From assembly GCF_000237925.1 (NCBI RefSeq), contig NC_031498.1:1074015-1138014 (forward strand): a stretch of 64,000 bases of DNA, read 5' to 3'. Origin of the DNA: Schistosoma mansoni. Lineage: Eukaryota > Platyhelminthes > Trematoda > Strigeidida > Schistosomatidae. The position numbers and the translations under genes were made by a program. The notes under the pieces were generated by a model. It was not told the DNA's origin, ran no database searches, and worked only from the letters and a program-made list of their open reading frames with translations. Of this stretch, positions 12,161 through 24,200 are shown piece by piece. Numbering within the stretch: position 1 is the stretch's first letter; every line of letters begins with the position of its first letter.

Positions 12161-12681
12161 TAGCCCCCAAATGCCCTGGTACGGCTGAAAGTAGGGAGAG
12201 TCCGCTCTCCCTCTCGAAATGCTCTCACATAGCCACGCGTATATAGCCTCTGTCAGGGAAGTCCTACTCACTACCTACCTTCTCGAGGCATCACTATTGT
12301 TTACGAAATTGAGAGGACGAAAAGCGAATGTCCGGCGCTTTAACCGGGTTGGTGGACACGAAAAGTCCACCTAGGGCAGTTGGAAAACCCTAATTCCAAA
12401 CCAATGTGCACATTTGCTCCAGAATCCTGAGGAAACAAATGGCTTATGAATCAATTATTGGTCACCGGCTACCATGGGACTGCATCTTCTGACGTTGTTC
12501 CACTGCCTTGTGGATCAGACCTTTAGGTCGAAGGCTCCGGGTGTGGCCCCCTAGGTAAACCACCTGCTTCAGTTTCGGCACCTGGACAGTATCACAGCCC
12601 TCACACAAATCAAATGAGATTTGTGTGGCGCATATATATCTGGTGCCTCTTTGTACCAATATTCATGTGTTTAAATAAAAA
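12161..12681 (+). mobile_element. Family III retroposon, copy 2
   Basis: Starts tagcccccaaatgccctggt, seven bases after a 5S rRNA-like sequence; ends gtttaaataaaaaatgaa. No convincing target duplication of its own. Confidence 0.75.
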
Positions 12682-12689
12682 ATGAATAT

Positions 12690-13879
12690 TCAATGTTTAC
12701 GAATGAGTTGTATACAACACCTGTCATGTTTCCCTTTGTTTAGTGAATGAGTGTTGAATAGTGAAGTGTAATTTTTATCAAGGATTCCACTTCAAGAGCT
12801 CACTTTTACTGTATTCATGTTTTTCTTCCTGTACGTCATGTTATAATATTCTGATATTCTCATATTGGATAGTTCCAGCTGATCTCAGCTTCCTTGTCTT
12901 AAATTACAAAGTATAAGGCCGCGAGTTTCATAATCGTTGGGATTTCTCAAAAATTCTTCTACAAGGTCTTGAAAAATCAAGAAAAGACTAAGAGCATTTG
13001 GTCTAATCAACACACGCCATGAAAATTGACGTATTACATGCCATAATCTGGTTTCGTGATTCCTTACTCTGTCGCTAAATGTAGCGCACTTCCAGAAGTT
13101 TCTGGGTGTCAAACGTTACTAATAAACATATGAATACGGTTGCTTTCTGTGAATTAACGAGCCTCAATTTTTACTGAGCACCACTCTACGTTCGAGGCTT
13201 ATGTGTAAGAGGAGTCTGAGGAAATCAGTATTAAGGGTTCGGTGATAGGACATTTAACTTTATTTAGAAAACTTATCGGCTGGTTAAGCATACTCAGACT
13301 ATTCAGATGTCAAATAAAAATGCATCTAGCTTCCTTTTAAAACATGTGCGTGCAACAGAAAGGTCTTTTTAAAATCAGTAACTACTTCCAATAATACTGA
13401 CGTACTATTCCATGGTAGATGACACTAATCCACATTGATATGTGCATACAAAAACTGTCTAGTTCTTGGAGAGATTTCTTGCACTGAATATTTATTTGAC
13501 TAAATCTAGTTGAGTAACTAATAAACCTCAAATATCTGGTGTAAGTTAGAGATAAGTATAACACTTCCGTTTTATCGGCTATGATGTAACTAATCTCAAA
13601 ATATTCACTTCGAAAGATGATTTTATTATGCTTTTTTACGATCTATGAAAACGTCGAAACGTGTAAATGATTAAATCGTCTAAGTGTATCAAAATAAATC
13701 ATACAAAATGTATGTCGTTTAGTTATGGGTCGCAGCACATTAATTATACGGGATACAAATCAAGACAAAACATAGTTGTCAAACATATATAAGCTGAACA
13801 CTTACAAGGAAGTCGGACTTATTAGTTGGGCGATGAACATCCTAAACGCAAACTTTTTATGGCGTCTATTTCATTGTAC
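12690..13879. other. No gene seen; possible LTR-like remnant at 12,880-13,260
   Basis: A 75-codon minus ORF at 12,885-13,112 has no family match. Wording shared loosely with 5,200-5,540 (which has a CTATAAATAC TATA-like site) hints at old LTR sequence. Confidence 0.3.
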
Positions 13880-14220
13880 ATATAAAATATGAGACTCTAG
13901 AACTCCTACTTTGTCTTGGTTAGTTGGATGTAGAGTACTAGGTAAATATAGCAAATCAGTTGGTGAGATAGTCAGTTATCATCGACTGAAGTGGTTAGGA
14001 CAGGTATTACGTACCCTAAACCTAGCCGTACTTTGACCCGCGAACTTTCCTGGCGTAGGAAAAAGCTAAGGTTGACCAAGCCAACATGTAGCATTATTTC
14101 ATGAAGTTACTAACTGTTGTTTTGAACCGTGTTGGTAGGTGTAGACAAATTGGTTGGGAAAAACAATTGTTGGAAGTAATGAATGACATGACTCAGGACC
14201 AACCACATGTATTCGCTTCT
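13880..14220 (+). mobile_element. Decayed non-LTR retrotransposon 3' region, second family
   Basis: Readable as VLGKYSKSVGEIVSYHRLKW LGQVLRT, the family's HRLRWLGHVLRMP block, followed by frameshifted sequence equivalent to NDMTQD near the end. Confidence 0.65.
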
Positions 14221-14543
14221 TAAAATACTCATGCTTTCAAACCAGCGAATTCTTTCTTTTTCCTTGGATCTTATACCTGTGTCAAGTTTCTTTCTGATAT
14301 TACTTATCTTGCTATTTCTACTACTAAGCCATTTGTCTTTATAATCCCATCTCGCTGTCTCGACATGGTTTGATGCACATTTGTGTCAGGTTCCACGTTC
14401 CTTATGACTGACTAAATTCACTAGCTGTACATTACAGGAACAAGTTTGGTAATTAAAGGTCTCGTAGTGAGAATGACTGTCGAATTAATAAGTTCAATCA
14501 TGTAAAGAATATTCGGACAATGATAGTCACGCAATGTCGTGAA

Positions 14544-14755
14544 CTGATTGGAGTTAGACATTAACACAGTTGGGTGCCGACTCAGTGGTTCAGAGGTTGA
14601 GTTTTAGCGTGCAAGACCAAAGATCCTGGGTTCAAGTCCTATGTCCGAGGTCATGCATGCGCAATGCTGAGTCCTATACTAGGATGAAACGGGCGTCTAG
14701 TGCATCCAAGTTCTCAATGATGATGTAACTTAGATCAGTTCATGATTTAACTGCA
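14544..14755 (+). repeat. Family II SINE, diverged plus unit
   Basis: GACTCAGTGG A box and GGTTCAAGTCC B box retained. The hammerhead-like region has lost part of CTGAGGA. Confidence 0.6.
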
Positions 14756-14759
14756 ATTT

Positions 14760-17005
14760 AACAACCTCCAAAATCTCTTAGTGACAGTAGGAAAACTTCA
14801 GCTGGTACATCACAGATTCGTGTCATATAATCCTAATTTTGATCGTTCACGTTCTGCTGTAAAAAAATGAAACATTTCATTTAATTGATCGTTAACAACA
14901 AGAAAAACCATAGGTTGACTAATGTTCATTAGTTAGTATTGGTTTTCAAAAAAATAGGTCATTTAAATTCAACAACCAGATGTTAAGATGTCTGGAAACA
15001 TATGGTGAACAATTAATTTTACCATTTACTAGTTATTATTACTCCAGACACAACATTAGCATATTTGTGATAAATAGTACTGGATTTTTTTTTCTAATTT
15101 CGCTAAATAACTTATCCATTTACTGTTGCTAAATGATTAATTTAGACTTTATACCCCCATCTGATAATTTCTATGTAGTGATATTATTATGGTTCCCTCC
15201 AAGCCCCGAAATTTTCCTAATATTTATTGATGATTCATATCAATTGGATACAGGTAAATAGATTATTTTTTCTGTAATAATGTAACTTAAGGAGGATCTT
15301 GATCATTAAACTGACACCTATCTTTTTTATTGACTCACCAGGTGCAAATTCGTGGAATTAGCTTCCATCAACACCCTAAGTGAGGTTAGTGATACTATCC
15401 GGTTCCCAAGACCAAAGTAGATGGACTGAAGTTCAAACCCGAGACTTAGTGGCTGAAAGTCGAGTACTTTAATCACTTAGCCAATGCTTCACTAGCTAGA
15501 CAACTAGATCACTACTTCGATGTTTAATTAAAGGAATGCTTATAATAAACAATATGAGAATTTCGGTACTCAAGAAAACATCAGTTTTTAAGACTTTTAT
15601 GTCCGGTTAATATACTCAAATAGATGTTCAAAGCCTGTAATCATTCATTTATGATACCGATCATCCAGAGTCCTAAAATCATTTTTAATAAATAACCCGC
15701 TTTGTTTGAACAACAATAGCCACACATGAGACTCCTGATCTTCGAAAATTCAGTGGAATTACATATATTGAAGGTTTGTAACTAAAAATTGTAGTTCAGT
15801 AATAGAATGGTATATATGGATCTAATTCAGTCATCATGAGATTTTCATCTTGTAGAACTATGTTATGGTATCTGTTAGTAATTCATGTCATAAATTTTGA
15901 GTCATAAATGTGAACAAATCAAAATCACTTTGATCCTGACTCAGTAATACTAAATTGCAAACTTTAAACCTAATGACATTAAATTCGGTCAACACATCAA
16001 AATAATTCTGTACAGCAATACCATTCCTTGAACGATAAGGTTGGTATGCATGATAAAACTTTAGAGACGATACTTATAATAAGACTAAAATTCAGACGGT
16101 TACTCTACATTGTGTCGGATTAACGTTACGGTACATTGATTTTAGTTGAAGGCGAATGTAAACATATCTGATAATCAATCGATAGATAGATAGACTATGG
16201 ATTGTAATGATAATCACCATTCCAAACATCAAACGGAGTGACTTCACAAGAAAACATATCTATAACACTCTTATTCAACAATCCCCTTTCTCACCATCTA
16301 AGTAACAAAAATAACAAACAACATATAAATGCTCTTATATTTGGTCATTTCATCAAGGAAAACAAAATATGTGCGAAGTTAGTACAAAGAAAACAGAAAG
16401 AAATATTCACAAATATCCACAAGATAAATCCCATTCAATTCTTTAAATCTTCAGAACCCTCTTTGAAGATATAGTGTACAGTAATGATCCAATTAATTAT
16501 CAGCAGCATATTCACTAATCATACCTTTTAAAATGATTATATATAAGTTAGGCAAGTTGTATAATTGAAAAGTTCTTAGTATGATTCAAAATCTATTCAC
16601 ATAATAATAAGGTCAATGCCCAAACTTTTCATAACATTCGGTAGGAATCAGCAATGAGGTTTAAAACATATGTCCACCTTTATCCAGAACTCATAGTTAA
16701 TGGAAAGTAACTGAAGGCTCATAGACACATTAATTTATCGAACACTTAACCTCTATAACTTAAACTATATTTAAACCATAATGTTGATTACCGGGTAGCT
16801 TTATCATTATTAGAAAAGGGTCAAACATGAAGTCACGTAAATAATCTAGCGAAGGATTTTGTTCAGTATGTTTTCTTGGATTTCATTTAGTACTACTTTG
16901 AGTTTTTATAGAAGACATTTTACTCTACAGTCTCCTTACCTTCTATTACCGGACATAGTACAGGAAGAAAGAAAGATATGAATCAATTTTGATCTTATAG
17001 TTTAA
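14760..17005. other. No gene seen; AT-rich spacer
   Basis: One 78-codon ORF at 16,238-16,474 has composition of random AT-rich DNA. Confidence 0.45.
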
Positions 17006-17009
17006 GGGA

Positions 17010-17460
17010 AGACAGAGAGTGTATACACCTACGCCATAGTGATCAATTCTGAGTCATGTCACCCACAGTCTCCAACCATTGGTTACGATAGTCACGCAAA
17101 CCCCAACCAAGTAGTCTGCACCCTCCTCAATACTAGTCAGCATCGTGCGTCGTGGTAATCCGTTTTCAGGTATACGTAACATGTGGCCCAACCATTTCAG
17201 TCGATGAAGATTCATAACCCCATCAACTGATTAACCATCATACCCTAATACCCTGTGTCTAACCTCACTATTACTTACCCGGTGATCCCTATTCAAAAAA
17301 TAATTGCACAAGATTTATTTAACAAACTGACGTGTGTCTAGACAACCAAAACCTTTGGATCGGTATAAAGTGTCTTGTAAACTTTCGTTAATAGGTCGTT
17401 TTGAAAAGTTATATTAAAATATCCTTGGTCTTGGGGATGAAGCTTAGAAGTACCGTGATG
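17010..17460 (-). mobile_element. Decayed non-LTR retrotransposon 3' region, second family
   Basis: Minus strand reads LGHMLRIPENGLPRRTMLTS, then RLWVT/GDMTQN*SLWRRCIHSLSS, equivalent to the family's terminal GDMAQ..WRRCIHSLSS. Contains stops. Confidence 0.7.
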
Positions 17461-18291
17461 TACATGATTTTGAATGGTGCTTTTTTAAACAACAGATCAG
17501 CGAAATGTAACCCACTGATTCTCGGACTTCACAGGTATTGACGGTACCGAAAATAGCAACAGGGAGGGAATGTAGCTATACGAGTTTGTCACATTAAATG
17601 ACTCCATGAAGGCGACACCGGTGGCGTTGAGATTCTTCGTCAGAACTTCCGAGATGATTCTTACGCTTTCAGCTTTTGTTCGATATAGTGTTTTGGTTAG
17701 GATTTTTCATCAGTGAAGAAAATCCTGTCACAAAATTGCCCTATTTACCAATTTTCCAGAAACGCACTATGCATTATACCCCGTTCATTTCAAACGCAAC
17801 GTTCTTCGGTGGGCGTGTTTAGTTCATTATGTTAACATGATTCTAACAAAATATCACAGCTAGCGAATTCCGATTCTTTCTGCGTTTGATTTACACGAAG
17901 AGCACCAAACGGTAAATATAAACCTATACCAGTGACATCAAGTCTAACTCACAGGGTCTTGAAAAAATTCTTATATTTTTTATGTATCTTCAACATAACA
18001 TGTCTAGTGAAATGAAAAAGTCGATCACAGTATTTAGACAAGTGCTGCTAGTGCAAAATAATACTACTTACAGAGGTATCCATAATGGGAGTGAAATTCT
18101 AAAACTAGACCCAGGTCACCAGAGACTAACTGAATGAAAGCAGACAAAATATATCACAGAAAGTTGATGATCAACCAGAAATCTTGATGAATATTCAACA
18201 TTTGGATGATATCTTTCGTTATGTCGAGGTCAGTAGGTTGCTTGTATACTGTTGGATTCAGCATTTGTTGCAACATATCTTCAAGCTTCAC

Positions 18292-18600
18292 CTATTCACA
18301 AGACGAAGCCGACCGTCTATCATATAAACCAGTTCGATTGATCGTATCATTGAACTGAATAGCCTCATCAATCATATTCCGACATGGTAATTGCATTTCG
18401 TATTTGAAAGAGTAGTTGCACTCCACCACATTCGTTACAATAGTATACCTCATAGTGTGATAGATGACTGAAAATGTATTTCCTGACAACTTGATTATTT
18501 GACCAACTTCTTTGCATATTTCAATTCTGGGCAGCTGACAGGCTTTCAGATTGATACAGTTCCTTAAATCCAAAAAATCTGGATTATTATAGATTACCAT
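18292..18600 (-). CDS. Uncertain 102-codon ORF
   Basis: Starts MVIYNNPDFLDLRNCINL and has six cysteines. No splice context, signal peptide or family match was seen. It may be a decayed mobile-element ORF. Confidence 0.2.
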   Translation of the reverse strand: MVIYNNPDFLDLRNCINLKACQLPRIEICKEVGQIIKLSGNTFSVIYHTMRYTIVTNVVECNYSFKYEMQLPCRNMIDEAIQFNDTINRTGLYDRRSASSCE

Positions 18601-19039
18601 CCTCTTACGAACTCCCTTTTTTAATTAACACAGTCCTGTGCGGGGCCGGTAGCCACTTCGAAAAAATAACTGGAATGCACAACGCGAGACGTAACACTCG
18701 TTTTAAGTTGTGTTTCGGTAAACGATGTCTTGATTTAGGATGAACAAATCAATGTTCATATGCAACAGTGGTTGTTTTGTATTTCGAGTCATATTACCGT
18801 GTTTTGTATCTCAAGTCTCAGTCCGAGTTATAACAACTATACACATAAACGATGATTCAGTTAATAAAATATCTGGGGGGATTCGATTATCGACTACTTT
18901 CAGCATAAATAATATCAGAACTCACCTGGGAAGATTATGAACGACAAAATGAATGACTGTCACATATTTAATTGTCTTCAGATTCTGAAGGATGTTTACA
19001 ATGTCGTTTCGAATTCGAACGATGAAATACAATCCTAAT

Positions 19040-19048
19040 TATAAAAGG
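19040..19048 (+). promoter_or_regulatory. TATA box ahead of signal-peptide exon
   Basis: TATAAAAGG, a near-perfect TATA element, about 69 bp upstream of the ATG at 19109; implies a 5'UTR of roughly 40 nt. Confidence 0.4.
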
Positions 19049-19108
19049 CAGTGGAATAGCAAGTGAAGATTGCGGTGATCAATGAAGTGAAGTAAAAAAA
19101 ATCAGAAA

Positions 19109-19163
19109 ATGTTTGCAATACGATTTCCTTTAACACTATTTCTACTCGTAATACTTAGTACAG
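19109..19163 (+). CDS. Candidate first exon with signal peptide
   Basis: ATG followed by MFAIRFPLTLFLLVILST: a positive charge near the start then an uninterrupted hydrophobic core, typical of a secretory signal. The exon closes at ACAG/GTTAAA in phase 1. A TATA box sits about 69 bp upstream. Schistosome secreted proteins, including micro-exon genes, often begin with such an exon. I could not find the following exons; a 520-bp retroposon lies inside the presumptive first introns. Real gene start is an inference. Confidence 0.4.
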
Positions 19164-19480
19164 GTTAAATAAACCAGATTATATTTACATTTTATAAACA
19201 CTATTGTGAAACTGAGGAATTTTGAGTCTTCAAGTCTAATATTTGACTAGTTATTTATCAAAATGATAAATTTTTTTTACCAATGTAGCATTTAGAATAG
19301 AATTCAATATATTCTTCAATTGATAAACTTCAACCTACGAAACCAGTTTTTTATGTTGGTACAAATGTTGAGCGCACATAATAGCTGCCTAGCATATAAG
19401 GTACAATTTTGTTTAAAGTGTAGATAAATTTTAGGAAGCTTAGTCTAATAAGCGTAATAAAGACTATCACTATGCATAAG

Positions 19481-19999
19481 GCCCCAAATGCCCTGGTACG
19501 GCCGAGAGTGGGGAGAGTCCGCTCTCCCTCTCCAAATGCTCTCACATGGCCACTCCTATATAGCCTCTGACAGGGAAGTCCTACTCACTGCCTTCTCGTG
19601 GCGGGGGTGTTGTCCACAAAAGTGAGAGGACGAAAAGCGAATGTCCGGCGCCTTAACCGGGTTGGTGGACACGGAAAGTTCACCTAGGGGAGTTGGAAAA
19701 CCCTGATTCCAAACCAATGGTGCACATGGGCTCCAGTATCCTGAGGGAACAAATGGCGTATGAACCAATTGTTGGTCACTGTCTACCATGGGAATGCATC
19801 TCTTTACGACGCTCCACTGCCTTGTGGATTAGACCTTTAGGTCAAAGGCTCCGAGTGTGGCCCCTTAAGAAAACCACCTGCTTCAGTTTGGGCACCTGGA
19901 CAGTATCACAGTCCTCACACAAAAAAGTGTGGCGCATATGTATCTGGTGCCCCTTTGTACCAATATGTATGTGTTTAAACAAAATAAATAAAAAATAAA
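19481..19999 (+). mobile_element. Family III retroposon, copy 3, with 12-bp duplication
   Basis: Flanked by ACTATGCATAAG at 19,469-19,480 and 20,000-20,011. Ends in aaataaataaaaaataaa. Confidence 0.85.
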
Positions 20000-20893
20000 A
20001 CTATGCATAAGCTTACTGACTATAAGGTCAATGTTGGAAACTGAAGGATCTCTAACTAGGCTCTAGTTCTAATAGAACCAGAAAACCACTAACAGTGAAA
20101 CGCTGTTGGAATAAGAGGCATGTATCTTGAATAACTAGATAGATTCAGTTTATCAATTCAAATATACGTATAAGTAAATAAATATGACATGTGACACGGT
20201 TTCTAAAAATGTAATACGATGCCCAAAAATTAGTTCTAACAATCAGATCTTAGGGAGTTAGTGACCTGCCAACTGATTTCTTCCAATCTATCATGTTTAT
20301 TTTACATAAATATTTTGTGTATAAGCATTTCATTGTATAACATGAAAGATTTATATTTCTAGCTAGCAGTCTTATCTTCGATTTCAAATCAATCGACGAA
20401 TTACGTCAATAATTCCTTCTCGTTAGCAGCCACCACTCTATCACTTTATATCATTGGATATTGCCTATTAATCCGCATGTGTTCTTTTCATTTCACCCAC
20501 AAAATCATGAAAAACCTTCACAGAAAAATGAATATATATTTACACTGGAAAAATATCTATATCCGACAAGTTAGCTAGAGTATGCAAGTGAATCAAAGTT
20601 TATACAGACCGGAATATGAACATAATCGGTCGAATGGGCATGATTTGCCTACAAATGTGGCATTTTAAACCAAACATCTGGTGATTAAAAGTGAAGGGCA
20701 TTTCAATAAATGCACAGGAAAATGTATTTATCATCTAAGCACCTTATATGAGACTAACTTGTATTATGGATGGTAATATTAACTGAAAAAATCAGTGAAA
20801 GCAAGTAGAACTATTTTTTTAGTGAAAGTACAAGAAGTAACCTGAAAACAGTAATGGTAAACTTTCTTAATCTGCGGTCTTGACGTCAACTTC

Positions 20894-21272
20894 CTAAAGC
20901 TTACTCTCGTAGTATAAACCGTTGACTAACCTTGTTTGATCAATAATATTTCCTCTTTGGTCTTGTGTTGGAGGTAAACTTGGTCCTTGTTTGGGACCTA
21001 ATGAATAGGCTAATCGTTTTAATTCACCAACAGAAATAGGATTTGTTGACTTTGATACTTGTGAAAGAGCTTCTGGGTTTGTTGAATGCCTTTTTCTATA
21101 CTCTTTACTAATTATGACGCGTGGGATTAAGGAGTTAGATGAGTAGTGCTTCATAGTTTTGTTATTGTCAGAGGGTACCTTGCTGACTAACAACGATGTA
21201 TTAGGTTTCGAAATATTCTCCAAGTATGGTCGACAACTTAAAGCTTGTTGGACAGAAAGGGGTACTGAACGT
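20894..21272 (-). CDS. RBM48: RBM48 exon 5 with stop codon
   Basis: Begins after a TTTTATTTAG acceptor and ends at TAG (20896-20894). The single opening A completes the lysine codon left by exon 4. Encodes a basic tail ending in a GNIIDQTRLVNGLYYE segment. Confidence 0.8.
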
Positions 21273-24200
21273 CTAAATAAAAAAAATAGAAAAGAAACAA
21301 GTCATCAAATAAATTACAAGTACTTTAACTTTTCCATACAAAGTAAAATGTGAAATGCTACATTTAGTTATTTGAAGGTCATGAGTGGGGAGTATTCATG
21401 CTTATTTGTAATCTGCATCAAAGTTTACCGAGTAGGAAGAGGATTTATTACTACTGTAATCTGCACTTCGCTACGTTATTGGATGATATTGATGCGGTTA
21501 CTTGGCACCCACAATATTTTCAACCCAGACCCCAGATGATAAAAAGACGAAATCAAGCCTGAGAATATACATCTTCAGGGAAAACAGCATTCATCGCACA
21601 CGGATTTCTTTTCCAGTGATCAATAATTAAATTCCAATAATCATAGCTCAAAACGGATTTTACGCTAAACAAGTGTTGAAACAGCCTGAAATAATTACTA
21701 GAATACAATGAAGTATAACACACTGAGAAAATTAGTGGTTGAATTTGTCAAAATATAGTTGAACGTTAGACCGGGGATTATCACATCGGATTAATCTTTG
21801 ATCCTACTCTTAATCGGTTCTTATCACAGCATATTTTCAGTAACTAGCTTACACCTACTTAGCTTGCAAGAGAGCATTAACTCCTTTGATTGACTCCTGA
21901 ATTAGATAAAAATCAGAATTTTCAATAAAGTGTTAAAATAGTTCTATTGTACTGAGTTGAAACTTAGAGAACTACTACAATCATCATCAAAAAGTACAGG
22001 TATTTATAAAGTTATCTATGCAAGATACTCATTTTCCGTTGACCGGAATCCATCAATAACAGCCTATCACGTCAGAGAACAAACAAACCTCCAGCTGAAG
22101 AGGAAATTAAGAAAAGACGCTATAAGTGGATAGGAACGTTAGGATCGACAAGACATTTATTTGGCTGTAAAACCTCAGGTAAGCAACAACTCTGTTAGCG
22201 AAGTTCTATTCTCTGATTGTGAAGCCTGGACAAAGATGTTCACCAGCTAACAACGTATGATCACAGCTATCGTCAGAATAATGTTCACTTTAATGCTCTG
22301 TGGCAACTCTATGTAGCTAACTCTGAAGTTGAATGGTATGCTTTCTGATGCACAGAGTGGTGTACTATAATGAAATGAGAATCAGGACATAATATCTCAC
22401 CTAATAACAACCTAATCGGTATCTGTTTTAGCGTAATATTTTTATCAGTAGTGTTAAATTTATTAGATTTAAGGTGATGTAGTTATATTGAATCGTTACT
22501 GACGATTATCTATTGAAACTAAGGAATGAAAATTCGACCATCACAAAAGTTAAGGTCATCTTACTCCTGTCGTGAAGTTACAACGAAAACGAGTATTTCC
22601 TTAAAAAAAAATCAGACGCTACTATTGCTAAGACAATAAAAAAAATGTAGCAGGAACACAGTAAAACCTATAGTGTACAATACACTCACTTTGGGGCAAC
22701 TGATAAATCACAAGGTGTAGAAATAGATGGATAATTAGTAGTGGTAGTAGCAGTAGTGGAACAAGAAGCACTGAAATTACAGGCTGTTTGATGTTTGTCA
22801 AATAATGTAATCCCAAGTTTCCTCCAATAAAGCCGAGAATCATCTAAAGCATCATATGACTGGTAGGCGACGGACTCGTTAGAATGCATTGAATTTTCTT
22901 GTGAAACCGGTAGAACATTTATATCCTGATTAGTTGATATTTCTAATTTTATAGATTCTGACAAATCAGATTTTACTGATGTTGATGCTACAGATGGTGA
23001 CGGAAGAATTGAAGGATCTGGAACTGATGTTTGACAGTTAGTAGAAAATTTCTGAAGATACTCGTGTTCTGTATAAAAATAATGTACAGAAAGACATTAA
23101 GTAATACGCGGTTTATTTTAGACACCCCCTTAGTGATTACTAATACTTGACAACTCGACAAGAAGCTTTTCTCATCATATAATAATTATCAGTCAAATAT
23201 AAATAAACAGCCCAACATCAATCAATTCTATAGTAACAAAGTGTGACCATAAATAGTATATTTACCTTAAAGGTAATATCAAACAACAGTAAGTCGTAGT
23301 GAAAAATAATTCACTGAAGTAAACGAAAAATATTGAAAAATGTACAAATTATTCGCTGAATAATCTTATATGAGCCAACAGAAATACGCAAAATAGTTAC
23401 ATAATCTCGTATAGAAGACTGAATAATTCGAATAATGCCTACTATACGATAAGCATTAGCTAACCGACGGTTTATAGTCATAGATGAACCATAAATTAGG
23501 CGGCAAACAAATGAACTTTTTGTGAATCTAAATTGATCTAATAAGAAAGGACTATGCCAAAATATTGTTTTATCTAACAGTTAATTATTCTTGGCAGATG
23601 GATCATATTATAAAACAATGAGGACTGACTAAAATGTATGAGAAGCAAAAAACGTGACTTTAAAAATCACTATCTGTATATGTTGCAACAAAAGCTGCAA
23701 GTACATATTTTAACCATATGGCTCTTCTGTTGCAAAAGTGACTGTAATGACTAAATATGTAGGACAATACAGTTGTTTAGTAATTAAGCTAACTCGTATG
23801 TGTATGATGTGAAAGCATTTTGAGACCTAAACCTGTAGTGGCAACATAAACCATATACCCATTGACCCGAACGGCATGTAAAAGCGTATGCAACTACAAG
23901 GCATAGGCAATAAAAAGGCTCGAAATAGGTGCACTGCCTTACGTTACTCTGGACTTTTCTTAGTAGCACCAGTTATTCTCCGTTACATTCCTCCATAAAT
24001 ATTATTTTATCATTTCTAGCCAACCGATTGTTTACATTTAGATTTTCTCCCTTGATAATCCTGACGTCTATCGGATTTCTAAATGACTTCTCTTAGCCAT
24101 TATCAAAATAGACAAAGTGAAAACTTAGGCATAGAAATATATTTTAATAGAACACTAAGTTAAACTACGAAATCATATGTTCATCAAATGTTAAAGTTTC

